Shown one piece after another: positions 23,681-32,463 of a stretch of 53,747 nucleotides of DNA. This DNA comes from Nemertoderma westbladi. Its lineage: Eukaryota > Xenacoelomorpha > Nemertodermatida > Nemertodermatidae. The notes under the pieces are model-generated. The model did not search any database and was not told where the DNA came from. It was given only the letters and a program-made list of their open reading frames with translations. How positions within the stretch are numbered: the first letter of the stretch is position 1; the number at the start of each line of letters is the position of its first letter. The stretch spans positions 1 to 53,747 of the forward strand of contig JAUCBJ010006357.1 in NCBI GenBank assembly GCA_032718475.1, written 5' to 3'. The position numbers and the translations under genes are program-made.

Positions 23681-23684
23681 AACT

Positions 23685-24255
23685 AATATCTATATCATAC
23701 ATACCCTTCTACCACTAACTTCTAACTAACTTCTACTAACCGGTACTACGTACCCTCTTACTAACTTCTAACTAACTCCTACTAGCCGGTACTACATACC
23801 CTCTTACTAACCTCTAACTAACTTCCACTAACCGGTACTACGTACCCTCTTACTAACCTCTAACTAACTCTCAACTAACGGTACTACGTACCCTCTTACT
23901 AACCTCTAACTCTCTCTCAACTAACGGTACTATGTACCCTCTTACTAACCTCTAACTAACTCTCAACTAACGGTACTACATACCCTCTTACTAACCTCTA
24001 ACTCTCTCTCAACTAACGGTACTACGTACCCTCTTACTAACCTCTAACTAACTCTCAACTAACGGTACTACATACCCTCTTACTAACCTCTAACTAACTA
24101 ACGGTACTACATACCCTCTTACTACTAACTCTTACTAACTAACGGTACTACGTACCCTCTTACTACTAACTCTTACTAACTAACTAGCGGTACTACGTAC
24201 CCTCTTACTACTAACTCTTACTATCTGCCTACTTACACTCACTACGTACGTACTA
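23685..24255. repeat. 46-bp tandem array inside LTR-A
   Basis: About 12 copies of a unit of up to 46 bp containing CGGTACTACGTACCCTCTTA and CTAACCTCTAACTAACTC. Some copies are shortened. It occupies the place where a BEL/Pao element would carry reverse transcriptase. Rich in TAA and TAG, so it is not coding. Confidence 0.9.
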
Positions 24256-24364
24256 TTACTTTCTCTTCATTTTTTTATATTTTTATTTTTGTGTGTGGGA
24301 AGGGCGTCTCGCCGTCAATCCCACCCCCCTCAGTCCAAAACTTGGACGACTAAACTCTACTCGT

Positions 24365-25009
24365 CTAAGGTGCTCCCTCTAGTAGGCAGTTCTTCCACTG
24401 CCCCCGTGTAGGACCTCTGATTCTTCGCCCCGCTCTCCTTGTCAATTCCAACTCTCTTGGAATTGACCTTCCCTTTTCTCCTGTCCTTAAATTTGGAAAG
24501 TGCTGCCTATTCTCTATGTCTCTGATCTCCTCGTGGTCGTCCCTTGGCGGCAAAGTGCCACCCTTCAACTTGTCGTTCGGCGGTATAATGCCGCCCCTGT
24601 TTTCATCCATAATCTTAGATGCCACCTCTGCTGGCCTCCCCCTTAATATGTGCGCTGGCATTAAAGGCCTTGATGACCCCCATTCGTCCTTCGGTATACA
24701 CGATGTCTGCATATGTAATGCCCCCTCGCACTGTGTCAGTCCCGTGTGCATGTGTAACACACCTCCTTCTACTTTCCTGGCTTCTTTGTTACCTTTACTC
24801 TTGGGCTTCTCTGCCCCTGGTCTAATCATCTCACATCTTCTCCCTTTCCATCTTGTCTTCGTACTCGGCCTCTCCCTCTTCGGTATGCCTCTCAACCGGA
24901 CCGGTGTCTCTTCCGGACGTTCCTCCGGACACTCCTCCGGACGGTTGTCCTCCGGACATCTCGCCGTCCACACCTCTCCTGTCCCAATACTGATACTTGC
25001 TGGGAACAT
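24365..25009 (-). CDS. LTR-A small ORF overlapping the protease 3' end
   Basis: 214 codons, in a different frame from the protease and overlapping its last 60 codons; the overlapping part is a shadow of the protease tail. The remainder is rich in Arg, Lys, Glu and Pro with no recognised domain. It could be a C-terminal extension reached by a frameshift, or chance. The usual RT motifs are absent. Confidence 0.3.
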   Translation of the reverse strand: MFPASISIGTGEVWTARCPEDNRPEECPEERPEETPVRLRGIPKRERPSTKTRWKGRRCEMIRPGAEKPKSKGNKEARKVEGGVLHMHTGLTQCEGALHMQTSCIPKDEWGSSRPLMPAHILRGRPAEVASKIMDENRGGIIPPNDKLKGGTLPPRDDHEEIRDIENRQHFPNLRTGEKGRSIPRELELTRRAGRRIRGPTRGQWKNCLLEGAP

Positions 25010-25814
25010 CCTTGTTCCATCCCATTGTCTCTAAATCTTCTGCGTTCAAGCCATTCTCCTCCGCCCACTCTCTTGGTGTTGCTTCCACTTCTAGCTGTCT
25101 CCCCCTATCGCCCGTCTCTGGCCTCTCCTCTACCTCCTCAACAGTCCCTGGCACCATGCACCCTGAAGTCTCGGTTACACTGAATGGTATATTGGTTTTG
25201 ATTGGGCCGGTTAGTGTCCACCTGAATGGTGTTAAAATCGCCACCGGGTCATACTGCCTGTCTTCGCCGAAGACCGTTTGCATTCTCTCGTGGGCCGTCG
25301 GGTAGTCCATTCCTACTATAATGGATACCTTCCTAACGTCCACCTCTGGGATTGAGAAGTCGATACTGTCCAGGAATTTGTATTGTTCGACCTCGATGTT
25401 AGTTGGTCGCCTGGCATTGATATTTATCGACTCTATCACCTGGATGGGGTTGATGCTCGCCCCATAGTCGCATCCTGGTGCTATTGCTGCTATCATGCAC
25501 CATCCGGTCCTCTTCTCCAGGACCTCATCTTTGCTGGAGATGGTTGTTACCGCCATTCTACTTGGCCTCATTCTCAATCCTATCTCTTTGGCCACCCAAT
25601 TCTCGACTAATGTGAAGGCTGCTCCACTGTCGACCAGCATCAGTGTGGTCACTGATCGATTGCCTTCCCCGATCACTCGCACTGGTACCACCCCAAGCAG
25701 TACCGTTCCTCTCTTCTTCGCCACTACGGTGCTTGTTGCCATCGTCTGACCTTTACTTTGACCGAACTTAATTGGCGTTTCCTTGCATTGGTTAGCACTA
25801 TGTCCACTCATCAC
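24831..25814 (-). CDS. LTR-A aspartic protease (BEL/Pao DUF1758-like)
   Basis: The frame begins inside a zinc-knuckle relic (CVMSGHSANQC) and shows LMLVDSGAAFTLVENW, the DSGA active-site loop of retropepsins, followed by VAKEIGL. Residues about 130-200 with IPEVDVRKVSIIVGMDYP match the second half of BEL/Pao proteases. The last 80 residues are Gly/Glu-rich and disordered (SGGQPSGGVSGG). Its role would be to cleave the Gag polyprotein during particle maturation. It is in the same frame as the Gag core ORF at 25956, with stops in between, so the two were probably one polyprotein. The GTG start is only the end of the open frame. In a full BEL/Pao element RT would follow; it does not. Confidence 0.75.
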   Translation of the reverse strand: MMSGHSANQCKETPIKFGQSKGQTMATSTVVAKKRGTVLLGVVPVRVIGEGNRSVTTLMLVDSGAAFTLVENWVAKEIGLRMRPSRMAVTTISSKDEVLEKRTGWCMIAAIAPGCDYGASINPIQVIESININARRPTNIEVEQYKFLDSIDFSIPEVDVRKVSIIVGMDYPTAHERMQTVFGEDRQYDPVAILTPFRWTLTGPIKTNIPFSVTETSGCMVPGTVEEVEERPETGDRGRQLEVEATPREWAEENGLNAEDLETMGWNKDVPSKYQYWDRRGVDGEMSGGQPSGGVSGGTSGRDTGPVERHTEEGEAEYEDKMEREKM

Positions 25815-25955
25815 ACATCATGAACAGATTTCATTTCTTCTTGAGAAGATTCCATTTCATCTTCCCTGGGTAGTGCTTGCCAGTACCTGCAGTTCATGGT
25901 CTGATGAAGTGCATTTGTATGTAATTGGCATTTGCTCTTTGGGTTGTAGCTGTCC
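25815..25955 (-). pseudogene. LTR-A Gag zinc-knuckle linker, frameshifted
   Basis: In a frame different from the Gag core and protease, the minus strand reads CQLHTNALHQTMNC, followed by a charged helix. The protease frame opens with CVMSGHSANQC. Together these are the typical two-knuckle linker between BEL/Pao Gag and protease, but split over two frames, and the first Cys of the second knuckle is not preserved. Confidence 0.5.
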
Positions 25956-26783
25956 TTATACAATATCCTCGCTATAGACTGGGTCTGTTATTAATTCGGC
26001 TTCATAGTTCAAGAAGCTCGACATTTCTTCTAAACCCAGTTCCGCACCCTTCTTATCTCGAGTGGTGAAAGCGATTTTTCTCCACTTATTACGCATCCAG
26101 ATTGGCAGTGCCTGTGCTATCGTGGTAATGTTGTTAGACGCGTTGAGTTCGTATGGTGCGTCTAGCGTCTTTAGTACGATTAGCGCTTTCTCAACCTTGT
26201 TCGCAAACGTCTTTATGCTAACGGGATTATCCTGTAGGCCACCCGATGTTATACCTCTCAGGGTCTGCAGGATGATCTTGGCCGGGTGCCCGTACTCCCT
26301 GTCTAATGCCCGCCATGCTGTCGTGAAGCCACCCTCGATGCCCTGGTATTGCCTCACGATATCATATGCTGGGCCTCCTGTATATACTTGTAGATATTTT
26401 AGGCACTCCGCCTGCGTCAAGTTCTTTGTTAGTATTTCGTTACTATACATGCGCCGAAACTGTAGGTATTCTTCCTGCCTACTTCCATCGAATTTAAACA
26501 GTTCCACAGGTGGTAACTCGATCCTGGTTTTTAAGGCATCGATTAATGTAGCCATTCCCATCGCTTGCGCTTCCAATGGGTTCGATGGATGCTGTATAGG
26601 TTCTCCTGTTGGGTGCAGTCTGTTCGTCCTGTCTGACGCTTTTCTTTGACTTGGATATATCATTCGGGGTAGCGGCCCCCTCCATATTTCAGTGTCGCAT
26701 GATCTATTCTCATCCAAGGGGTTCGATGTTCTTATCCCTATTGGGGTATATTGTTGATATTGTGATGGGGGAATGTCACCCTG
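25956..26783 (-). CDS. LTR-A Gag core (DUF1759-like)
   Basis: The open frame runs from the poly-G tract at 26784-26803 down to the stop at 25956-25958. The core LPPVELFKFDGSRQEEYLQF, then LKYLQVYTGGPAYDIVRQY and WRALDREYGHPAKIILQTL, matches the Gag domain of BEL/Pao elements (DUF1759). This is the structural protein that forms the particle. No ATG fits well; upstream of the tract the coding frame differs by one base, so the N-terminal part is in the ORF at 26738-27568. The domain looks complete. Confidence 0.75.
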   Translation of the reverse strand, partial: QGDIPPSQYQQYTPIGIRTSNPLDENRSCDTEIWRGPLPRMIYPSQRKASDRTNRLHPTGEPIQHPSNPLEAQAMGMATLIDALKTRIELPPVELFKFDGSRQEEYLQFRRMYSNEILTKNLTQAECLKYLQVYTGGPAYDIVRQYQGIEGGFTTAWRALDREYGHPAKIILQTLRGITSGGLQDNPVSIKTFANKVEKALIVLKTLDAPYELNASNNITTIAQALPIWMRNKWRKIAFTTRDKKGAELGLEEMSSFLNYEAELITDPVYSEDIV

Positions 26784-27568
26784 CCCCCCCCCCCCCCCCC
26801 CCCACCGGTATGTTTGGTACTGGGGTTGATATACGCAATAATTATCCCCTTCCCTGGGTATATGTTATGTCTTTGCATGCTGTAGTCATACTGCTGTGCT
26901 GGTACCGGTATAGGCCTATCTACTTCTGGCCTACCTGCCGGTATGTACTCCGCGACTTCCGGGTTTAATCCCGTTGTCCGCGCTATCCTATCACCTACAT
27001 TATCTCTCCCAGCATGGCCTATGGTATGTACAGTAAGGCCTACAGTATGTCCTGCAGTCTGTATGTGTCGCTCGGGATCAAAGTTTAATCTTCTCGAATA
27101 ATCCTCCCCGCGGCTACCGTACTCTCGATTGCTAGGTAGATCCCGTCGGGAAGTTTCTCTTCGACCCCCTCTACTGCTCTCGTCCTCGTACCAGTACATC
27201 CCGTACCCCCCTCTCGACGCGTAGTACGCCTCGTCTGGTCGCGTTTCTCCAGGATGACGGCAATCTCCCGAAGTTCGACCCCACTGACTCTCCGTTTCCA
27301 TCTCTACTACCGACGGCTCGCTATCCGTCTTCGCTCTCCTGTCATTCGCGACGACACTTCTTCTACTCTCATCCCTTCTTCTCTCTGCAGTGCAGTATCC
27401 CCGTTCGTGAGATCTCTCGTCGACCTCCCAGTTAAACTCCACTGTTCTTCTTCCTTCTTCTGATCGGGCTCGACGCTTCGTCGCCCGCCCTCTCGCGGTT
27501 TCAACCTGTCTCTCTCCGCTCGATCGCACGCCGCTGGGGATACTCGCAATCCCCCTACTATTCTCCAT
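26738..27568 (-). CDS. LTR-A Gag N-terminal region
   Basis: 276 codons from an ATG at 27568, though the frame is also open upstream to about 27640. The product is rich in Arg, Glu, Ser and Tyr, probably disordered, with no recognised domain. It ends by running through the poly-G tract (a poly-Gly stretch) and terminating 15 codons later in a frame that differs from the DUF1759-like core. With a change of one base in the tract the two would be continuous, so this is most likely the N-terminal part of the same Gag. Confidence 0.55.
   Translation of the reverse strand: MENSRGIASIPSGVRSSGERQVETARGRATKRRARSEEGRRTVEFNWEVDERSHERGYCTAERRRDESRRSVVANDRRAKTDSEPSVVEMETESQWGRTSGDCRHPGETRPDEAYYASRGGYGMYWYEDESSRGGRRETSRRDLPSNREYGSRGEDYSRRLNFDPERHIQTAGHTVGLTVHTIGHAGRDNVGDRIARTTGLNPEVAEYIPAGRPEVDRPIPVPAQQYDYSMQRHNIYPGKGIIIAYINPSTKHTGGGGGGGGRVTFPHHNINNIPQ
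26784..26803 (-). repeat. Poly-G tract at Gag frame junction
   Basis: Twenty uninterrupted G in sense direction. The frame upstream (26738-27568) and the frame of the Gag core downstream differ by one base across it. Either slippage during replication or sequencing, or ribosomal or transcriptional slippage, would join them. Confidence 0.85.
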
Positions 27569-27640
27569 CGCCGGGTGCTGCGGTTCACCTAATTCGCCCC
27601 GCGCATTGTCCGCCGACGCCTTTGCCCCCCCCTCTCGCCG

Positions 27641-27988
27641 CTAATCTCTCGTTGTGGGGCTCCTATAGCCACCTATCACTCCACCGCCTCTTACTTCACT
27701 TCTACACCCCTCTCTAGTCGACACACTAACCCTACTGCGGCTGGGTCTATTCACCCCCGCCTCTCCCTCTACTACTGTGTGGCCTACCAGGCCCTCCACT
27801 TCCTGCCTACTAACTACGTGGCCTACCAGGCCCTCATTGGGTTGACTCAACCCCGCCACTTCCTGCCTACTGACTACGCGGCCTACCAGGCCTTTATTGG
27901 GTTGGCTCAACCCCGCCACTTCCTGCCTATTGACTACGTGGCCTACCAGGCCCTCATTTGTCGGGCTATCCACATCCGCCACGTTCAT
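27641..27988 (-). CDS. LTR-A ORF with GLVGHVVSRQEV repeats
   Basis: 115 codons, open upstream to about 28030. Three to four near-identical repeats of about 20 residues (GLVGHVVSRQEVAGLSQPNE) span about 27770-27965. It is probably a disordered linker of the Gag-like product rather than a separate protein. The frame before it (28027-28449) ends at a small tandem duplication (TTAATTGATTT twice, 28025-28055) that throws the frame. Confidence 0.4.
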   Translation of the reverse strand: MNVADVDSPTNEGLVGHVVNRQEVAGLSQPNKGLVGRVVSRQEVAGLSQPNEGLVGHVVSRQEVEGLVGHTVVEGEAGVNRPSRSRVSVSTREGCRSEVRGGGVIGGYRSPTTRD

Positions 27989-28026
27989 ATTAATAGCACC
28001 ATTACCAGTATTATCTGTTAAATCAA

Positions 28027-28369
28027 TTAAATCTTCAAATCAATTAAATTATTTTGCACGCCTAAATTAGAAACAGGATTATTTTGTTCATTCGAAATAA
28101 GATTATTTGAATTATTTTGCGTAATTATATTATTTGAATTATTTTGTAAATTCAGATTTAGATTATTTGAATTATTTTGCGTAATTATATTATTTGAATT
28201 ATTTTGCGTAATTATATTATTTGAATTATTCCCTACGTTTATATTAGAATGGGTCGGATTTAAATTACTACCATCGGACAAAATGTTATCTCCTGCAACG
28301 AAAGTTTGATTAGGGTTATCCACTACGGTACTATTAATATTAACGTCCTCTACTGTATTATTATTATTA
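28027..28369 (-). CDS. LTR-A Asn-rich repeat segment
   Basis: Directly downstream of the poly-G tract in sense direction, this frame encodes a low-complexity Asn-rich stretch with repeats of SNNIITQNN (27-bp DNA repeats, about 28085-28230). No domain is recognised. It is likely the continuation of the coiled-coil ORF (28367-29698) across the poly-G tract, with a change of one base. Confidence 0.4.
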
Positions 28370-29698
28370 CCCCCCCCCCCCCCCCCCCCCCCCGCCCGCA
28401 CGGTCACACCAGTCCTGGGTCTGTCGTGCGGTCCCTGTAAGTGGGGCATTAATAAACGTTTCCCTAACTCCTGGCTCCTCGTAAATACTCGAGCCAGCCT
28501 CGCTCTCTGACAGCCCCATCTGCGCCATTTCCAGTCTGCGCCTCTGTTTGGCTTGATATTGCATAACCCCCCTCAACCGGGCGTGCATATTATCTCGCAC
28601 ACGCTTCCCCATTGCCTCTCTCTCCCAGTCCTCCCGCATACTCTGCTCGGCCAATTCCGCCTCTCTCGCAACTCTCTCCAGTCGTCTCGCCTCGCGCTCT
28701 TTTTGCTCACTCTGCTCTCTCGCCTCACGCTCTTCGCGCCTATTCTGCTCTCTCGACTCACGCTCTTCACGCCTATTCTGCTCTCTCGCCTCACTCGCCG
28801 CCTCGCGCTCTTCTTGCTCCTTCCTTTCTATCCTTCCTATTTCCTCGCACTCCTTAAAACTTCTCGCGACCTTTTTGGCTCTCTCTCTGTTCTCTCTAGC
28901 CAGTTCTTTCTCCTTCTCTATTAACGCACTCTCTTCCTCTAACTGTCTCTCTAATTCTCTCTGGTCTAGCGCCGCCAGATCGAGTTGGCACGCCAGATCT
29001 ATTTCCATCACCCGTCTTACTTTCGCGGAAGATGTAGCAGACTTATCGGTCGCGATGGACTCCCATCGCCTTCCCGTCCTACTAACTTTCCCCCGCCTCC
29101 CGGAATTTTCTCCAACCGACGAGACCGAATCCTCGGGGTTAACCTCGGATTCGCCCTCCTGCGGTCCCCTCCAACCCACTAATTTTATTCCCCAGGCATC
29201 GACTAAGTATGGCCCTATGTACACTACACCAGGCTCCATACCCCTACATTCCCATAGTTCAAACAGTTCGCTGGCAACCCCTCTCGCTCTCTCATCGGCT
29301 AGTTCTCCATGCCCAAAGCGCACTAAGTAATCAAAATGTTTGTTCGACTCACCTAGCCACTTCTCTAGCTTCATCTGGTCTATCTTGGCCCCTCCTTTGG
29401 CTTCTTTTAGTTGCTTCCAGGTCGCGGCGTAGGCTCGTCGGAGCCGGTTGCTGACCCCGACGTCCTCGTCGCCGACGTCTCCTCTATCCCTCCGTGTCCG
29501 GCGTCGTACCGGCGGCCCCACCGTCGCCGTACCGGTGGGCCGTCCGTCGCCCTCGGCCTGTGGCTGGCCGGTGACATCGGCACGTCGACCGCCGCTGTGT
29601 GTCGACTCATCTCTCCCCTCTCTCGACTCGCTCTCTCGTTGTAGACGGCCCCCCTCGGTTTGGATTGCCGGATCGCCTATGGTCGACGAATCCGGCAT
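28367..29698 (-). CDS. LTR-A 5' ORF, coiled-coil Gag-like protein
   Basis: 443 codons from an ATG at 29698, the first ORF after the 5' LTR. Residues 1-70 are Arg/Gly/Thr-rich. Residues about 80-165 form a globular-looking region (RLRRAYAATWKQLKEAKGG to GIKLVGWRGP). Residues about 225-390 form a long charged coiled coil with repeats of the type EAREQNRREERE. It ends in poly-Gly at the poly-G tract. Position and the coiled coil suggest a Gag-like structural protein N-terminal to the DUF1759-like core. The gag relic of LTR-B (34924-36320) has a similar layout. I do not recognise the globular region. Confidence 0.6.
   Translation of the reverse strand: MPDSSTIGDPAIQTEGGRLQRESESREGRDESTHSGGRRADVTGQPQAEGDGRPTGTATVGPPVRRRTRRDRGDVGDEDVGVSNRLRRAYAATWKQLKEAKGGAKIDQMKLEKWLGESNKHFDYLVRFGHGELADERARGVASELFELWECRGMEPGVVYIGPYLVDAWGIKLVGWRGPQEGESEVNPEDSVSSVGENSGRRGKVSRTGRRWESIATDKSATSSAKVRRVMEIDLACQLDLAALDQRELERQLEEESALIEKEKELARENRERAKKVARSFKECEEIGRIERKEQEEREAASEAREQNRREERESREQNRREEREAREQSEQKEREARRLERVAREAELAEQSMREDWEREAMGKRVRDNMHARLRGVMQYQAKQRRRLEMAQMGLSESEAGSSIYEEPGVRETFINAPLTGTARQTQDWCDRAGGGGGGGGG
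28370..28393 (-). repeat. Poly-G tract at second Gag-like frame junction
   Basis: Twenty-four uninterrupted G in sense direction. The ORF upstream (28367-29698) and the Asn-rich frame downstream are in different frames, and both run through the tract as poly-Gly. Confidence 0.85.
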
Positions 29699-29852
29699 CG
29701 TGGGTCGGTACCGTCGCGTCGCGGCCTAGCGGATCGTTACGTCACTGTCCGGGGTCTGCGGCGGTGTCGTCTCTCTTTCTCGACTCATCCTTTTCGCTCT
29801 TTAGTCGGTGGCTGGTAACTGTCAGTTAGTTCAGGCAATTGGCTCTTGTCAC

Positions 29853-30426
29853 TGTGACGGGATCCGAGAATCCCGATTTATCCGGTTTTTGGTTATCTCG
29901 TCTACGCGTCCCCGCCGTGTGTGTGAAAAGAGTTCTGATGTTATTGAGTTGCTCTCTGTTGTTGGGTCGTATGCATAGATATATATATAAGATAAAGTAT
30001 AAGCACAGTGATTGTAATAACTGAATGAATGAGTACCGGAAGGATGGTTGAATGATGGCGGCAGTGGTCGGTGACAAGAGTTACCGTTCCGCCCTAACTG
30101 AACTGACTAACTGAGTGAATAAATGACACAGTAACTGACAATATATTGCACTGGTTGGCCGTATTACATTACTCAGTGGATGCCTGCCCCCCATTGGCTA
30201 ATAACTCACTTCTCGCCTCCCATCTCTCTGGGAGTGTTTTCCCCCCCGCTACTGTTATTCTCTCTCTCTTGGAGGTATAACCTCTGACCCCCTTTGTGTT
30301 TTCCTTTGGGGTTTGTCGTCCCCGCTTATTGGGGTGACACGAGGTTGATTGGTAATCAACCTCGTGCTCCCAATATTGCTTAAAGCTAACTTTGTGGGGT
30401 GGCTAGCGGAATTGAATTCGCTAACA
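29853..30426 (-). repeat. LTR-A 5' LTR
   Basis: 574 bp, starting TGTTAGCGAATTC and ending CCGTCACA in element sense. It is nearly identical to the other LTR. Poly-C is 7 here against 14 in the other copy. The right flank CATAA (30427-30431) is the target duplication. I see no clean TGG-starting primer site directly inside the LTR (sense sequence GTGACAAGAGCC). Confidence 0.92.
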
Positions 30427-30487
30427 CATAATGTGCAAATTGATAATTTATTATATGATGTAATAGCTTGTATACTACATTTATCAT

Positions 30488-30835
30488 GTTCCAATGACGT
30501 AATCAAACTAAACGTTCCGCATACGGTCAATGAGCAAGCGCGCAAGGCCTTCTACTACAACGCAGCGCAAGTCTGGAACTCCCTACCCAGCGACATGAGA
30601 TTCTGCACTGGAGGTATTAACTATGACACCTTTAAAAACAAACTAAAAACTAGTCTCTTTTAGTATTTTTGTCCAGTTTGTTTAGTGTATTATTATTAAT
30701 TAAGTGACTGATGGAACAGGTATATAGGTACTGGTTGTTTTAATTAGGTTAGGTAGTTAGCTGCAGGCGCCGTGATAAGATCGCACTGATCCCTAAGGGC
30801 GCCTGCAATAACAAAAATAAATTTGTTTATTATTA
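30488..30835 (+). mobile_element. LINE-C: 5'-truncated non-LTR tail
   Basis: A fragment holding only the last codons of an RT ORF (30494-30663: a C-terminus with AAQVWNSLPSDMRF and TFKNKLKTSLF, typical of CR1/L2-type ORF2 ends), a short 3' UTR with an AGGCGCC/GGCGCCT inverted pair (30765-30806), and a TTTATTATTATTAT tail. The 7-bp repeat TTATCAT at 30481-30487 and 30836-30842 is a plausible target duplication. It sits inside the LINE-A copy 2 linker. Confidence 0.75.
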
Positions 30836-30842
30836 TTATCAT

Positions 30843-32448
30843 CCGAATTATATATTAAAAAGCCTAAATTGCAAAAAGGGGATGGCACCACTCATATTCC
30901 AGGGTGGAATGAATATGTGAAGGAGAAATATGAGGACTCAAGGCGTAAGTTTAAATTATGGAGGGCCTGTGGGTCACCCCGACAGGGGCTTATTCACGGT
31001 AATTACCTTCGGGCTAAAGCGTCCTTTAAGCATGCGTTAAGAACATGTAAAAATAATGAAGAAGGGGCACGTAGCGACCGAATGGCGCAATCATTGTTAC
31101 GTGGGGCCAAACCGAAAGAATTCTGGGATCAGGTTAAAAGAAAATGTGCCATCCCCGTCTCCACACCCCAGTAAGTATTGGAGATGCAATAGGCGCAAAA
31201 AATATTAGTGAAATGTGGAAGTCTCATTTTTCTAGCTTGTATAATTGTGTAAACGTTTATCTATACTTTTTACAGCTATACTAGTGCATGGTTATTTACC
31301 AAGTAAAATAATAGAATCCGCATTATTTCCAATTGTTAAGGATAAATTGGGTGATGTGACTAGTAAGGATAACTACAGGGGTATCGCTGTATCATCTGTA
31401 ATAGGTAAAGTTTTAGAGATTATTATTTTAAATAGATGCATTAATTTGTTAACTACTACTGATAACCAATTTGGTTTCAAACCTGGACTTGGGACTGAAA
31501 CCTGTGTTTTCGCATTAAAAGAGATCATTAATTACTACTTGTCCTTAAATACACCTGTTTATATATGCATGTAGGATTCTTCTAAGGCGTTCGATCGTGT
31601 AAATCATTTTGTGCTATTTAACAAACTATTAGATAGGGGTATTCCACCTTATATAGTGCGTATCTTAGTATTTTGGTATAGGGAACAGAATTTATTCATA
31701 TATTGGGCTGGCTATAAGTCATCAAATTTTAAGGTCACTAACGGTACCAAACAAGGTGGTGTGCTCAGTCCCATTTTATACAATGTGTACATGGATGACT
31801 TGAGTAAGCAATTTACGGATTCTGGTGTAGGCTGCTCAATGGGTGACACTAGAACAAACCATTTGGGATATGCTGATGAACTTTGTCTATTGTCGACATC
31901 TATTTTTGGTTTACAGTGTCTGATTGATATAGCTGACAAGTATGCAAATAACAATTCCGTGACCTTTAATTTGAAGAAATCTAAATGTTTATATTTTATA
32001 CCTAAGTCGAGTAGCGTTACTAAATATGCCAGTGTGTTTCTATATAATAAACCTATTGAAGTTGTTGAGCAGTTTACTTATTTAGGCCACTTGCTACATA
32101 GCAGTACGGACGATGACCCTGATATTAAAAGGCAAACTAGATCTCTTTATGCCAGGGGCAATCTATTAGTAAGAAAGTTCGGTTCTTGCAATATTATTGT
32201 AAAACGACTATTATTTCGTGCATTTTGCACGCCGATCTATTGTAATGCTCTGTGGTCTGGGAGAAACTTTTCAAATAGTGTGTACAATAAAATATGTGTA
32301 GCTTACGACAATTGTTTTAGAATGCTGTTTAATATACCTAGGGTAACAGATGGGGAAGCAACGAGTATGGCTCTCCATTTTGGAATACATAATTTGCCGT
32401 TATTTAGTCACTTACACTATGATTCGATTAACAGTTTAAGTAGGGGGG
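30843..32448 (+). pseudogene. LINE-A copy 2 linker and reverse transcriptase relic
   Basis: It resumes the linker with HIPGWNEYVKEKYEDSR, as in copy 1 (HIPGWNDF), to KEFWDQVKRKC, then a stop and frameshift at about 31165-31245. RT follows: an N-terminal palm with NYRGIAVSSVIGKVLE and NQFGFKPGLGTE, a TAG at 31572 directly before DSSKAFDRVNH (motif A), then KQGGVLSPILYNVYMDD, and the C box as LGYADELC, that is YADE instead of YADD. The thumb contains NLKKSKCLYF and a long C-terminal region. This copy keeps the palm segment that copy 1 lost. It ends at the LINE-B insertion. Confidence 0.88.
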
Positions 32449-32463
32449 TAGGGAAAACCTCTA

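Larger units (their letters stand above)
19376..30426 (-). mobile_element. LTR-A: 11.05-kb BEL/Pao-type LTR element lacking reverse transcriptase
   Basis: Two direct repeats (19376-19955 and 29853-30426) begin TG and end CA on the plus strand and are flanked by the 5-bp target duplication CATAA (19371-19375 and 30427-30431). A run of G on the minus strand just before the left repeat serves as polypurine tract, so the element reads right to left. Internal order in sense direction: coiled-coil Gag-like ORF, Asn-rich and GLVGHVV repeat segments, Gag core (DUF1759-like), zinc-knuckle relic, aspartic protease, short ORF, 46-bp tandem array, exonuclease-like ORF, CCHC ORF, 3' LTR. No RT, RNase H or integrase motif was found in either strand. 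The LTRs differ at only about nine positions, so insertion was recent. It lies inside LINE-A copy 2. Confidence 0.9.
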
